Below are positions 9,109 to 17,176 of a stretch of DNA of 64,000 bases, in pieces. The position numbers were made by a program, and so were the translations under genes. Under the pieces are notes generated by a model. That model was not told the DNA's origin. It searched no databases and saw nothing but the letters and a program-made list of their open reading frames with translations. The stretch's first letter is position 1. Every line of letters starts with the position of its first letter. This DNA comes from Halovenus aranensis (lineage in GTDB: Archaea > Halobacteriota > Halobacteria > Halobacteriales > Haloarculaceae): the NCBI RefSeq assembly GCF_900100385.1, contig NZ_FNFC01000006.1:124001-188000 (forward strand), in the 5' to 3' direction.

Positions 9109-9230
9109 GCTGTGTCCTCCTCGCTCATTAAATTGTGTGCGTACCGATTGGGTGCGCTTGAATTCCTTCATTTGGCCACGGCAGCACATAGAGAGTATGT
9201 GCCACACAGGCACGGAAGATTGGTTCTATG

Positions 9231-9240
9231 GGGTTTTTAA
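9231..9240 (+). promoter_or_regulatory. TATA element of aldehyde dehydrogenase gene
   Basis: gggtttttaa is centred about 28 nt before the ATG at 9265, the expected position for a leaderless message. It argues against the in-frame ATG at 9244, which lies too close to the element. Confidence 0.45.
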
Positions 9241-9264
9241 CTGATGCACGTGATAGAGATAGAT

Positions 9265-10785
9265 ATGTCCGAGCCACACAAACACTACATCGACGGTGAA
9301 TGGGTAGAGGGAGACGGTGACGAGACGTTCAAAAGCTACAGCCCGGCAAACGGCGAGGAACTCGGCGAGTTCCAGCGCGCCACAGAGTCGGATGTCGACC
9401 GCGCGATGGCGGCTGCCGACGAGGCGTTCGAAGAGTGGCGCGAACTGTCGCGCATCGACCGCGCGGAGTACCTCTGGGACGTCTATCACGAACTCAAAGA
9501 CCGCCACGAAGAGCTCGGCGAAGTCGTCACGAAAGAGTGCGGGAAAGAAATTTCTGAGGGGAAAGCCGACGTGACCGAGGCCTGGCACATGGTCGAGTGG
9601 GCCGCCGGCGACGCGCGCCATCCCAAGGGCGACATCGTTCCGAGCGAGGTTCCAGAGAAAGACGCGTACATGCGCCGGAAGCCACGCGGTGTCACCGGCT
9701 GTATCACGCCGTGGAACTTCCCGGTCGCTATCCCGTTTTGGCACATGGCTGTTGCGCTGGTCGAAGGGAACACCGTCGTCTGGAAGCCCGCCGAACAGAC
9801 GCCGCTGTGTGGCCAGATTATCGCCGAGATGATGGTCGACGCCGGCATCCCCGACGGCGTCTTCAACATGGTCCAAGGGTTCGGTGACGCTGGCGGGGCC
9901 ATCGTCGACGACGACCGCGTCGACACCGTCCTCTTCACCGGCTCGGCCGAGGTTGGCCACGAAGTCGCACAGAAGTGCGCCGAAGACCCCGGCAAGCGGG
10001 CCGCCTGTGAGATGGGAGGTAAGAACGGCATCGTCATCACCGAAGAAGCAGACCTCGATATCGCCGTTCACGCCGCCGTCATGAGTTCCTTCAAGACGAC
10101 CGGCCAGCGCTGTGTCTCCAGCGAGCGCCTCATCGTTCACTCTGACGTGTACGACGAATTCAAGGAGCGCTACGTCGAGGTAGCCGAGAATATCGCTGTC
10201 GGTGACCCGCTCGACGAGGACACCTTCATGGGCCCCCTCATCGAGGAAGAGCACTTCGAGAAGGTCAAAAACTACAACGAACTCGCCGAAACCGAGGGCG
10301 TCAACGTGCTCGTCGACCGGACGCACCTCGACGACGAGGAGATTCCGGACGGGCACGAGGACGGCCACTGGGTCGGACCGTTCGTCTACGAAGCTGACCC
10401 CGACGAGGACCTGCGCTGTACTCACGAGGAGGTCTTCGGTCCTCACGTCGCGCTGCTCGAATACGACGGCGACATCGACCGCGCGCTCGAAATCCATAAC
10501 GACACGGACTACGGGCTCGCCGGTGCGGTCATCTCTGAGGACTACCGTCAGGTGAACCGCTACCGCGACCAGGCTGAAGTCGGCCTCGCGTACGGGAACC
10601 TCCCCTGTATCGGTGCCGAGGTCCAGCTGCCCTTCGGCGGTGTCAAAAAATCCGGCAACGGCTACCCCTCGGCCCGCGAGGTCATCGAGGCCGTCACTGA
10701 CCGGAGTGCCTGGACGCTCAACAACTCCAAGGACATCGAGATGGCACAGGGGCTGTCGGCCGACATCAAGACCAAAGACGACTAA
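9265..10785 (+). CDS. NAD(P)-dependent aldehyde dehydrogenase
   Basis: The product is 506 residues, of the aldehyde dehydrogenase superfamily that oxidises aldehydes to carboxylates with NAD(P)+. Landmarks in order are GVTGCITPWNFPVAIPFWH, NTVVWKPAEQTP, FTGSAEVGHEVAQ, the general base Glu in ACEMGGKNGIVI, catalytic Cys in TTGQRCVSSERL, EEVFGPHVALLEYD, and PFGGVKKSGNGYPS. The GGKNGIVITEEADLDIA stretch is reminiscent of semialdehyde dehydrogenases of amino-acid catabolism, but substrate is not assignable. The start is set by the TATA spacing. Confidence 0.92.
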   Translation: MSEPHKHYIDGEWVEGDGDETFKSYSPANGEELGEFQRATESDVDRAMAAADEAFEEWRELSRIDRAEYLWDVYHELKDRHEELGEVVTKECGKEISEGKADVTEAWHMVEWAAGDARHPKGDIVPSEVPEKDAYMRRKPRGVTGCITPWNFPVAIPFWHMAVALVEGNTVVWKPAEQTPLCGQIIAEMMVDAGIPDGVFNMVQGFGDAGGAIVDDDRVDTVLFTGSAEVGHEVAQKCAEDPGKRAACEMGGKNGIVITEEADLDIAVHAAVMSSFKTTGQRCVSSERLIVHSDVYDEFKERYVEVAENIAVGDPLDEDTFMGPLIEEEHFEKVKNYNELAETEGVNVLVDRTHLDDEEIPDGHEDGHWVGPFVYEADPDEDLRCTHEEVFGPHVALLEYDGDIDRALEIHNDTDYGLAGAVISEDYRQVNRYRDQAEVGLAYGNLPCIGAEVQLPFGGVKKSGNGYPSAREVIEAVTDRSAWTLNNSKDIEMAQGLSADIKTKDD

Positions 10786-10838
10786 CCAGACGCCGGCCTG
10801 CGGCATACTTTTTTACAGATGCCAACACAAGCGAAACC

Positions 10839-11117
10839 GTGAGTCACGACTCGCCTCCTGACGTGACGGCGGTGCTCGGGCAGTTGCTCTCTGCGGGCCA
10901 ACAGGCGGCCGAAGACGGTGATACTGAGACGGCGCTGAGTACTGTCGAATCCGCCGAGCGAGTCATCTCGAACAAGGTGCCCAACGAACACGAGCGCAAA
11001 CGCCTCCTGCACGGCTGTCAGCGAGTCAGAGCACATCTCGGACCGGACGGAACTGGGGACGGTGCAGTCGCTGCGGAGTATCTCGCCGCGATGGAGCGAC
11101 AGGTCGGCGAGGAGTAA
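10839..11117 (+). CDS. Small helical protein, function unknown
   Basis: This is a 92-residue protein from a GTG start, with a T-rich TATA-like run (ctttttta) about 30 nt upstream. The sequence is nearly all helical and soluble: TAVLGQLLSAGQQAAEDGD, then ALSTVESAERVISNKV and a HERKRLLHGCQRVRAHLG helix. It looks like two helical hairpins, as in small TPR-like or four-helix proteins. No motif was recognised. It is the last native-looking gene before the putative mobile element. Confidence 0.6.
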   Translation: MSHDSPPDVTAVLGQLLSAGQQAAEDGDTETALSTVESAERVISNKVPNEHERKRLLHGCQRVRAHLGPDGTGDGAVAAEYLAAMERQVGEE

Positions 11118-11199
11118 CTGCTTTCAGGCTCGCAAAGCAACGCCCCGATGGCCGATGACGAAGCACACTGTTCCGAGAGTATCTCGATGACGAACCCTA

Positions 11200-11213
11200 T
11201 GAGTGCCGAGGCC
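11200..11213 (+). repeat. Left copy of 14-bp direct repeat (candidate attL)
   Basis: TGAGTGCCGAGGCC occurs here and again, same orientation, at 14410-14423. The two copies bracket the recombinase gene and the AT-richer cargo gene. The bases on either side differ, so the repeat is exactly 14 bp. It is a candidate integration core. Confidence 0.55.
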
Positions 11214-11219
11214 TTCGAC

Positions 11220-11243
11220 TGTGGGACCGTCATTCGTCCCACA
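11220..11243. repeat. Inverted repeat inside the left end of the element
   Basis: TGTGGGAC and GTCCCACA are perfect 8-bp arms separated by 8 nt, starting 7 bp inside the left direct repeat. They could be a recombinase arm-binding site or an RNA hairpin of the preceding transcription unit. Confidence 0.4.
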
Positions 11244-11400
11244 ACTTCCAGAAATCAACTTAGAGTGGTTCTATATTCCATTCTGTCGATGAATGTTTAG
11301 ACGACCTCGCAAAACTGGTACCACTCTTACGGAACGGCCGCGCTGTTCTTTTGATCTCCCTTACATCTATGAACGTTGCGCTGATACTGCCCGGTAATCA

Positions 11401-12825
11401 ATGAGACGACGTGATTTTCTGCGGACTGGAACCGGCGTTGGCCTCACCATTACGATCGCTGGCTGTAACACATCTTCGGACGACTCACAAGAGAATGACC
11501 CGGACACCTCGACACCTGGTTCAGACGGCACAACTGAAGCAGATACTGATACGACTGGTGAAGACAGCCAAGAAGACGAGCAGCAAACTGAAGCCGACCC
11601 AGAAAACGCAGTAAGATACTTCTTCGAAGACGAAACCGGCGCACTCGGCCACCTGGGAGACGACGAAACACCGGAAAACTACGACCACATCATAACCAAT
11701 TCTACGACAGAATCCGAGTACCAGGAAATGCAGAGAAACGACCGTGCCTACGCCGAAGATGCAGCCTCAAGCCAGACAGCACCAAACGGACAAGGTCTGA
11801 ATATGTCTGTCGACGAAATGATCGCACGGGCAGAAGAAATCTACAACAACCCAGAACAACATATCGATACATTAGGATACGAAGACCTGAACTTTGCCGA
11901 AGAAGACGATGAAATAGTATTCACACGAGCACTAATCAAAGCATCACAAGAAGCAGGTGTGTCTAGTTCAGCAGCCGCAGACTGGATAGTGTCAAATATT
12001 GCTGAAGAGGCTGTAAACCAAATAAACCCGGATTTTTCAGACTTTAAACTATCCAGTATATTTGCATCCGAGCCTGTAAGCCCCAATAGTACAGGAGGTA
12101 TAGGAGGAGCAGAAAGAGAAAACGAATGGGGACAGACCTACATAAACTCTGGTTTTCGGCACATACCTGCACTCCTTCAATATGAGAGAAACGGAGAAGC
12201 AAATGTAAAATATGTAGAACAGACAAACTCCGTAAATGTTGACATCTTCAGAAGAGTAATCAGAGATCCAGAATCCTCACTCTACCGTTCAAGTTTGGAT
12301 CAAGATACAGTAAATGTTTCAAGAGATTCGGAATCAGGTGAGTCGGGGAATATGTTCCCGGAACACTATGTCACCGCTCTAGACTATACTAAAGCACGAG
12401 AACTCGAGTCCGAAGATATCTTGGGGCTAACTGAAAATGATGCAGGTGTAGTTAATGCTGTCGGAGATTGGGTAGGGGTAGCATTATTCCAAATGGTGGA
12501 TGATATGGGTATCACAGGCTATGACAATAACCCTGATCGAGACAACACCAATATTGGCGCAGCACTTGACGGCACTCTAGTTTCAGACAGCTTTGGCCAG
12601 GCACTTGAAGAGTTTGTAACAGATCCAACTCCAGAAAAAAGAGAATATATCAAAAATATCTCTAGAGGACTATATCAAATCCAACAAGAACAAGGATGGG
12701 AAGCAACAGTAGCTTTAGAGGGAACACTAGAAGACCCAGAAATTCTACCTACAAATCAGGCTACTATCAATGCTGTCAGAGGGGATCAAGCCTACGACCA
12801 AGTAAGAGAAAGAGTTGCGGGCTAA
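11401..12825 (+). CDS. Tat-exported putative lipoprotein, AT-rich, function unknown
   Basis: The 474-residue product has a twin-arginine signal (MRRRDFLRTGTGVG) followed by a lipobox-like TIAGC, so Cys21 may be lipid-modified after Tat export. A Ser/Thr/Asp/Glu linker covers residues about 23-65. The remaining ~400 residues form a mixed, mostly helical domain without a recognised motif. Codon use is markedly A/T-rich (runs of aca, aga, ata, gaa) compared with flanking genes, which use GC-ending codons. This is a sign of recent transfer. It is the only cargo-like gene within the direct-repeat boundaries. Confidence 0.75.
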   Translation: MRRRDFLRTGTGVGLTITIAGCNTSSDDSQENDPDTSTPGSDGTTEADTDTTGEDSQEDEQQTEADPENAVRYFFEDETGALGHLGDDETPENYDHIITNSTTESEYQEMQRNDRAYAEDAASSQTAPNGQGLNMSVDEMIARAEEIYNNPEQHIDTLGYEDLNFAEEDDEIVFTRALIKASQEAGVSSSAAADWIVSNIAEEAVNQINPDFSDFKLSSIFASEPVSPNSTGGIGGAERENEWGQTYINSGFRHIPALLQYERNGEANVKYVEQTNSVNVDIFRRVIRDPESSLYRSSLDQDTVNVSRDSESGESGNMFPEHYVTALDYTKARELESEDILGLTENDAGVVNAVGDWVGVALFQMVDDMGITGYDNNPDRDNTNIGAALDGTLVSDSFGQALEEFVTDPTPEKREYIKNISRGLYQIQQEQGWEATVALEGTLEDPEILPTNQATINAVRGDQAYDQVRERVAG

Positions 12826-12906
12826 TTTTGATCGCATCCTCCTAGCTGCCTCTCTTCTCTACAATCACGTGGAAGAAACTGGGAGAAAGACCGCAATCAA
12901 TCCAGA

Positions 12907-13839
12907 TCAGAGTCCAAGCGGTTTGATACAGTCCAGATACTCGTCCCGTGCTTCGTTTCTATCGACCCGAGTGTAGATGTCCATCGTCTCGCTCTCCGCA
13001 TCCCCACGAATGTACTGGAGGACGTGCTGTTTCATCCCCTGATTCCGCATCAGCGTCGTGAACACGGTTCGAAACGTATGCGGCGTGAACTTCTTGTGGA
13101 ACCGATCCTCGCCATTCTCCATGATGCCCTCTTCGACTGCCGCATCACGTACTGCTCGTTGAATCACCGTTTTCGTCAACCGGTCGTCACGGATGCTCAC
13201 GAACAAGTAGTCCAAGTCCGTGTCCCGTCGAATCAGCTTGAACCGCTTGATCGTCCGAATCGTCTCTCGATCAATCGGCACCACCGTCTGCTTCCCTCCC
13301 TTCCGCTCACGCAGTCGGACGAAACCGCCGTCGAGCATCAGGTCGTCCATCTTGATCTCTAATGCTTCTTCCAACCGGCACCCGGTCTTCGCCAGTAGGA
13401 CAGCGACGGCCTTGTTCCGCGGATTCGGAATCGCCTTCACGATCTTCTTCGCGTTCTCCCACGTCGCACAGTCCGGTCGCTCTCGGATCTGCTTCGGTAT
13501 CTCCTCCAAGACGACACCAGCCGGATTGCCTGTAATCTCTTCGAACCGTGGGCGTTTCATCGCGTAGCTGAAAAACGCCGACAGTGATTCGAGGTACCGC
13601 CGTTTTGTGTTCTGACTCACATCGCGGTCGTCCAAGATACGCAGGTACTCCTCGATATGCCGCACCTCCGTCTCCGCAGGCGAAAGGTCGGGGAAGTGCT
13701 CGTGGTAGTACCGCTTCAACACACGGCTGTAGGAGTTCAAGGTTCGTGGACTGCGGCCAGTCGTCTGCTTCTGCTTGATGAAGTCGTTGATCGCGTCGTG
13801 CTTGTTCTCGTAGACCGTCTCGTACCAGTCATCGGCCAT
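12907..13839 (-). CDS. Tyrosine recombinase / integrase (XerC/D-like)
   Basis: The 310-residue protein has an N-terminal SAM-like core-binding domain (RSPRTLNSYSRVLKRYYHEHF near residues 32-52). The C-terminal catalytic domain carries Arg in KTGCRLEEALEIKMDDL, Lys in the following GGKQTVVPI beta-hairpin, H-x-x-R in TPHTFRTVFTTLM, and the nucleophile Tyr in ETMDIYTRVDR. The His/Trp position before the Tyr is less clear. The ATG at 13839 overlaps the stop of the upstream gene as ATGA, so the pair is translationally coupled. A GTG at 13842 is an alternative. It should catalyse site-specific integration/excision. Confidence 0.9.
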   Translation of the reverse strand: MADDWYETVYENKHDAINDFIKQKQTTGRSPRTLNSYSRVLKRYYHEHFPDLSPAETEVRHIEEYLRILDDRDVSQNTKRRYLESLSAFFSYAMKRPRFEEITGNPAGVVLEEIPKQIRERPDCATWENAKKIVKAIPNPRNKAVAVLLAKTGCRLEEALEIKMDDLMLDGGFVRLRERKGGKQTVVPIDRETIRTIKRFKLIRRDTDLDYLFVSIRDDRLTKTVIQRAVRDAAVEEGIMENGEDRFHKKFTPHTFRTVFTTLMRNQGMKQHVLQYIRGDAESETMDIYTRVDRNEARDEYLDCIKPLGL

Positions 13840-14330
13840 CACTCCTCACCTCCAGCAAGTCGCCAGCCGTGACCGTGCTCGAACTCGACCTCCTCACGAG
13901 CAGCCAAGAAATACAGTTCGTCCTCGATTGGCTCTCGCAGTAGTTCGTCGACCGTGTCACTCTCGACGACCTTCTGTAAGACCTCGTCGAACGTCTGGTA
14001 CTCCTCAGTGAGGAACTGTTTCAGGAACGCCGAATCGTCAATCGTCACCGAGTCACGATTCTGTTGCTTTGCCTGCGCCAAACGGTCCTCCAACTCCTCG
14101 ATTTTCTTCTTGAGTCGCTGGACTTCTTGATCGCTGCCTTGGGGCGCGAGGAACCCTTCGTCCCTGATCGCCCGGGCTTCCTGGATAAGTTCGTGCAGGT
14201 ACTTACTAGTACTCTTATAATTTTTCTCGTCCGCTTCTTCCTGCCACCTTTCCTTGTGGCTCATCGGTGCATAGATTTTCACCAGTCCGGTGTCTTGCGA
14301 CATACCCATATTCTCTTTCCAGCCAGTCAT
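13839..14330 (-). CDS. Integrase-coupled coiled-coil protein (possible recombination partner or regulator)
   Basis: The product has 163 residues; the ATG used is at 14330, with in-frame alternatives 21 and 27 nt downstream. After a short N-terminus, KIYAPMSHKERWQEEADE and KSTSKYLHELIQEARAI resemble the strand-helix-helix arrangement of small ribbon-helix-helix DNA-binding proteins. A strong coiled coil follows (VQRLKKKIEELEDRLAQAKQ) and a C-terminal helical domain. Its stop overlaps the recombinase start by ATGA. The arrangement suggests a directionality factor, accessory protein or autoregulator of the recombinase. That role is inferred from position and weak similarity. Confidence 0.7.
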   Translation of the reverse strand: MTGWKENMGMSQDTGLVKIYAPMSHKERWQEEADEKNYKSTSKYLHELIQEARAIRDEGFLAPQGSDQEVQRLKKKIEELEDRLAQAKQQNRDSVTIDDSAFLKQFLTEEYQTFDEVLQKVVESDTVDELLREPIEDELYFLAAREEVEFEHGHGWRLAGGEE

Positions 14331-14409
14331 CTAACGATACCTCCGTTGCTCTGTGCATCATAGCCATAACACTCAAATTTTATATAATTAGTACTAACCG
14401 GAGCTTCCG

Positions 14410-14423
14410 TGAGTGCCGAGGCC
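14410..14423 (+). repeat. Right copy of 14-bp direct repeat (candidate attR)
   Basis: This is an identical copy of TGAGTGCCGAGGCC found at 11200-11213, 80 bp beyond the start of the integrase-coupled gene. Confidence 0.55.
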
Positions 14424-14425
14424 AC

Positions 14426-14443
14426 CGGTTTACCGGTAAACCG
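14426..14443. repeat. Perfect 18-bp palindrome beside the right repeat
   Basis: CGGTTTACCGGTAAACCG is identical to its own reverse complement over all 18 bases and begins 3 bp after the right direct repeat. It lies upstream of the integrase pair and of the CPBP gene. It could be an operator for a dimeric regulator or part of the recombination site. Confidence 0.55.
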
Positions 14444-14552
14444 CTATTGTGAACAATTACACACGTCACTGCTGCCGTTTCGACGTATCCAAGCACCGGG
14501 TCTAGCAGCCACCCTATATTTATATCCTACAACTATATGGTAAAATATATAC

Positions 14553-15308
14553 ATGGGATTTCTCCAGAGACTCGTAGACAATCAGACCATCATCCACGAG
14601 ACGATGGCGGTTTCACTCCGGCGAAGCCGGGCAGCCGGACCCAGGTCGAATCTCGCTGGAATCGCAGGGCTCGGAGCCGCGTGGTACGTACTCCCGGGCG
14701 TATTGATGCTCCCGTTCATGCTCGTCTGGGGAATGGAGAGGTGGCAGTACGACACGGTGGTGACGTGGGCCCATCTCGTCTCGACGGTCATTCTCATCGC
14801 CTGGTATCTTCGCATTACTGATGCAGCGCTTCGAGAGTTTCTCCCGAAGCAAATACAGTGGGCAGAGGTAGCGAGCGGTGTCGTCACGGGAACGGCGCTT
14901 GCTGCTCTTTCCGGGTTGCTGTGGGGGGTGCGTCTCGGCGACGGCGTGACAATCATCGCGTTACGATTCGACCCCGCCGTGGATATCGCTGTGATTGCAC
15001 TCTTCGTCGGAGCAGTGGTACTGACACCACTTGTTCAGGAGGCGTTTTTTCGTGGTGTCTTGCAGGACCACGCCGAAAACGCGCTGTCACCGGAGAGGGC
15101 GATTCTCGTTTCCGGGACAGCGTTTGCTTTGCTGTATAGCCTCTTGTTTTATATTGGGAACGCTGCGTCGATGGCCGTGACGGTGGTATTTCTGCTCCCA
15201 CAGGGGTGTCTGCTCGGTTATCTCTACCAGCACCACGGCACGATAGTAGCACCGGCAATCGCACAGACGATGGTCAATCTGTACGCCTTTCGCTATCCGC
15301 TGGTGTGA
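14553..15308 (+). CDS. CPBP/ABI-type membrane protein with non-canonical active-site motifs
   Basis: This 251-residue polytopic protein has about six hydrophobic helices. LVQEAFFRGVLQDH near residue 165 matches motif 1 of CPBP intramembrane metalloproteases, normally EExxxR, but the first Glu is Gln here. The second motif, usually FxxxH, reads FALLYSLLF with no His. The third, usually HxxxN, reads AQTMVNL with Gln in place of His. The fold assignment is fair, but the metal ligands look lost. A non-proteolytic scaffold role is therefore plausible. A tandem TATA-like AT-rich stretch (14515-14550) precedes the ATG. Confidence 0.75.
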   Translation: MGFLQRLVDNQTIIHETMAVSLRRSRAAGPRSNLAGIAGLGAAWYVLPGVLMLPFMLVWGMERWQYDTVVTWAHLVSTVILIAWYLRITDAALREFLPKQIQWAEVASGVVTGTALAALSGLLWGVRLGDGVTIIALRFDPAVDIAVIALFVGAVVLTPLVQEAFFRGVLQDHAENALSPERAILVSGTAFALLYSLLFYIGNAASMAVTVVFLLPQGCLLGYLYQHHGTIVAPAIAQTMVNLYAFRYPLV

Positions 15309-15425
15309 GTGAATCGACGGAGACAGCCACTTCGCCTTGTCTTGTGCGGAATTTTCAACCACTGGGAGTGCACAGCGGGTATAATAACACCGGGGTCGGT
15401 ACCTGTGGCTACGACGTTTAGAATC

Positions 15426-17039
15426 ATGAAGAAACCACTGCTCGTCACGGATTTTCTGGACCGGGCCAGGGACCACTACGCTGACAACGAAGCGGTTGTT
15501 GCAACGACAGGAGAACGGTTTACCTACGAACAACTGGGGGAACGGGCCGACCGGTTCTCGGCTGCGCTGGCGGCTCGCGGAATCGAGAAAGGCGACCGCG
15601 TCGCGGTCCTCGACCCGAACACGCATTATCACCTCGAAGCCGCATACGGGACGATGCAACTCGGGGCGATTCACACGCCGCTGAACTATCGGCTCACGCC
15701 CGATGACTTCTCGTACATCCTCGACGACGCCGGCGTCGATGCGGTGTATGCCGACTACGAGTACGCGGAGAAAATCGAGGCGATTCGCGACGACGTGCCG
15801 GCGGAGACGTTCATGACGAACGACCCCGACGTGGTCGCGGGCGACTGGGAGGGATTCGAGGCGGTACTCGAGGCCGCCCCGGATACCTACGAGCGCCCGG
15901 AGATGAGCGAAGACGAGGTCATCACCATCAACTACACCTCTGGGACGACGGGCGACCCGAAGGGCGTCTGTCGGACCCACCGGACAGAGACGATTCACGC
16001 GTACCTGATATCGGTTCACCAGCGCCTCTCCGACGACGACATCTACCTCTGGACGCTCCCGATGTTCCACGTCAACGGCTGGGGACACATCTTCGCGGTC
16101 ACGGGCATCGGCGCAAAGCACGTCTGTACCCGCGGCGTCGATGCCGGCGACATCTTCGAGGCCGTGCAATCTGAAAACGTCTCGTATCTCTGTGGCGCAC
16201 CGACGGTGTTGAACATGCTGGTCGATTACTACGACGAGCACGACCCAGAACCGACCGGCGAGAACGACGTGCGGATAGCAACGGCGGGCAGCGCGCCGCC
16301 GGAGGCGACGATTCGCACCGTCGAAGACGAGTTCGGCTGGTATCTCAAACACGTCTACGGCGCGACCGAGACGGGACCGCTGATTACGACCTCCGACGCA
16401 CGCCGGCACTTCGACGACGACAGCAGCGACCGGTTTGTAATCAAGAAGCGACAGGGCCTCGAGTTCCTTGGAACAGAGGTCCGCGTCGTCGACGAGGACG
16501 GCAACGACGTTCCGCGTGACGACCAGACACTCGGCGAAGTCGTCGTCAGCGGGAATCAGGTGATGGACCGATACTGGAACAAACCCGAGGCCACCGAGGA
16601 GGCGTTCAACGACAGAATCGAGGGATACTACCACATGGGCGACCTGGCGACGGTCGACGAGAACGGCATGATATCGATTCAGGACAGAAAGAAAGACATC
16701 ATCATCTCGGGCGGAGAGAACATCTCCAGTATCGAACTGGAGGACACGCTCTTCGAACACGAGGCCGTCGGCGATGTCGCAGTCATCCCGGCCCCGAGCG
16801 ACCGGTGGGGAGAAACGCCCAAAGCCTTCGTCGTCCCGGCAAACGGCGACCCAGAGGACCCGCCGGTCAGTGCCGACGAGCTGACCGCGTTCACGCGGGA
16901 TAACCTCGCCGACTACAAGATCGTCCGCGAAGTCGAATACGTCGAGGCACTGCCTACGACCGCGACGGGGAAGGTACAGAAATACGAACTCCGCAAACGG
17001 GAGTGGGAAGACGAAGACCAGATGATCGGCCAGGGGTAA
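15426..17039 (+). CDS. AMP-forming acyl-CoA synthetase
   Basis: The 537-residue enzyme activates a carboxylic acid to acyl-AMP and then acyl-CoA. Motifs of the ANL superfamily are present: the P-loop-like INYTSGTTGDPKGVCRTHR near residue 170, PMFHVNGWG, the YGATETGP motif, GYYHMGDLATVDENGMISI, RKKDIIISGGENISS and the C-terminal catalytic Lys in PTTATGKVQKYEL. The ATG at 15426 (MKKPLLVTDFLDRA) is chosen; upstream in-frame sequence from 15309 is not family-like. Length and motifs fit medium/long-chain fatty-acid ligases, but chain preference is unknown. Confidence 0.93.
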   Translation: MKKPLLVTDFLDRARDHYADNEAVVATTGERFTYEQLGERADRFSAALAARGIEKGDRVAVLDPNTHYHLEAAYGTMQLGAIHTPLNYRLTPDDFSYILDDAGVDAVYADYEYAEKIEAIRDDVPAETFMTNDPDVVAGDWEGFEAVLEAAPDTYERPEMSEDEVITINYTSGTTGDPKGVCRTHRTETIHAYLISVHQRLSDDDIYLWTLPMFHVNGWGHIFAVTGIGAKHVCTRGVDAGDIFEAVQSENVSYLCGAPTVLNMLVDYYDEHDPEPTGENDVRIATAGSAPPEATIRTVEDEFGWYLKHVYGATETGPLITTSDARRHFDDDSSDRFVIKKRQGLEFLGTEVRVVDEDGNDVPRDDQTLGEVVVSGNQVMDRYWNKPEATEEAFNDRIEGYYHMGDLATVDENGMISIQDRKKDIIISGGENISSIELEDTLFEHEAVGDVAVIPAPSDRWGETPKAFVVPANGDPEDPPVSADELTAFTRDNLADYKIVREVEYVEALPTTATGKVQKYELRKREWEDEDQMIGQG

Positions 17040-17144
17040 TTCCCCCGGGACTCGTTACGGCCAGCGGGTGAACGCATTTGTCCGAAGATGGCAACCCTGT
17101 GAATAAATCGTGATATATTCTTGGTCTTTGAGAACGACCGATTG

Positions 17145-17153
17145 GATATTTAC
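17145..17153 (+). promoter_or_regulatory. TATA element of hemAT
   Basis: ggatattta is centred about 28 nt before the ATG at 17177, giving a leaderless transcript. Confidence 0.4.
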
Positions 17154-17176
17154 GCTTTATCGAAAATTCTTCTGAC

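Larger units (their letters stand above)
11200..14423. mobile_element. Putative 3.2-kb integrative element with tyrosine recombinase
   Basis: This segment is bounded by the 14-bp direct repeat TGAGTGCCGAGGCC. It contains a Tat lipoprotein gene clearly richer in A/T than its neighbours, a tyrosine recombinase and a small gene translationally coupled to the recombinase. No replication or transfer gene is present, so it would be a minimal or decayed element. The left repeat lies inside a short open frame (11148-11300, 50 codons) and the right one is followed by an open frame of about 39 codons. This could reflect an interrupted host gene, but neither fragment is recognisable. The boundaries are inferred from the repeat alone; the recombinase assignment is firm. 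Confidence 0.55.

Noticed and set aside
9226-10806. Long minus-strand frame (526 codons) opposite the aldehyde dehydrogenase
   Set aside because: It is a mirror of a strongly conserved coding gene in GC-rich DNA; its protein has Val/Asp-rich antisense character and no motif.
11148-11300. 50-codon frame across the left direct repeat
   Set aside because: It might be the 5' part of a gene cut by integration, but the protein is not recognisable and no matching 3' part could be shown, so it is not called a gene.
15087-16760. Minus-strand frame of 557 codons opposite the acyl-CoA synthetase
   Set aside because: Antisense shadow with repetitive Val/Arg/Asp composition and no recognisable domain.
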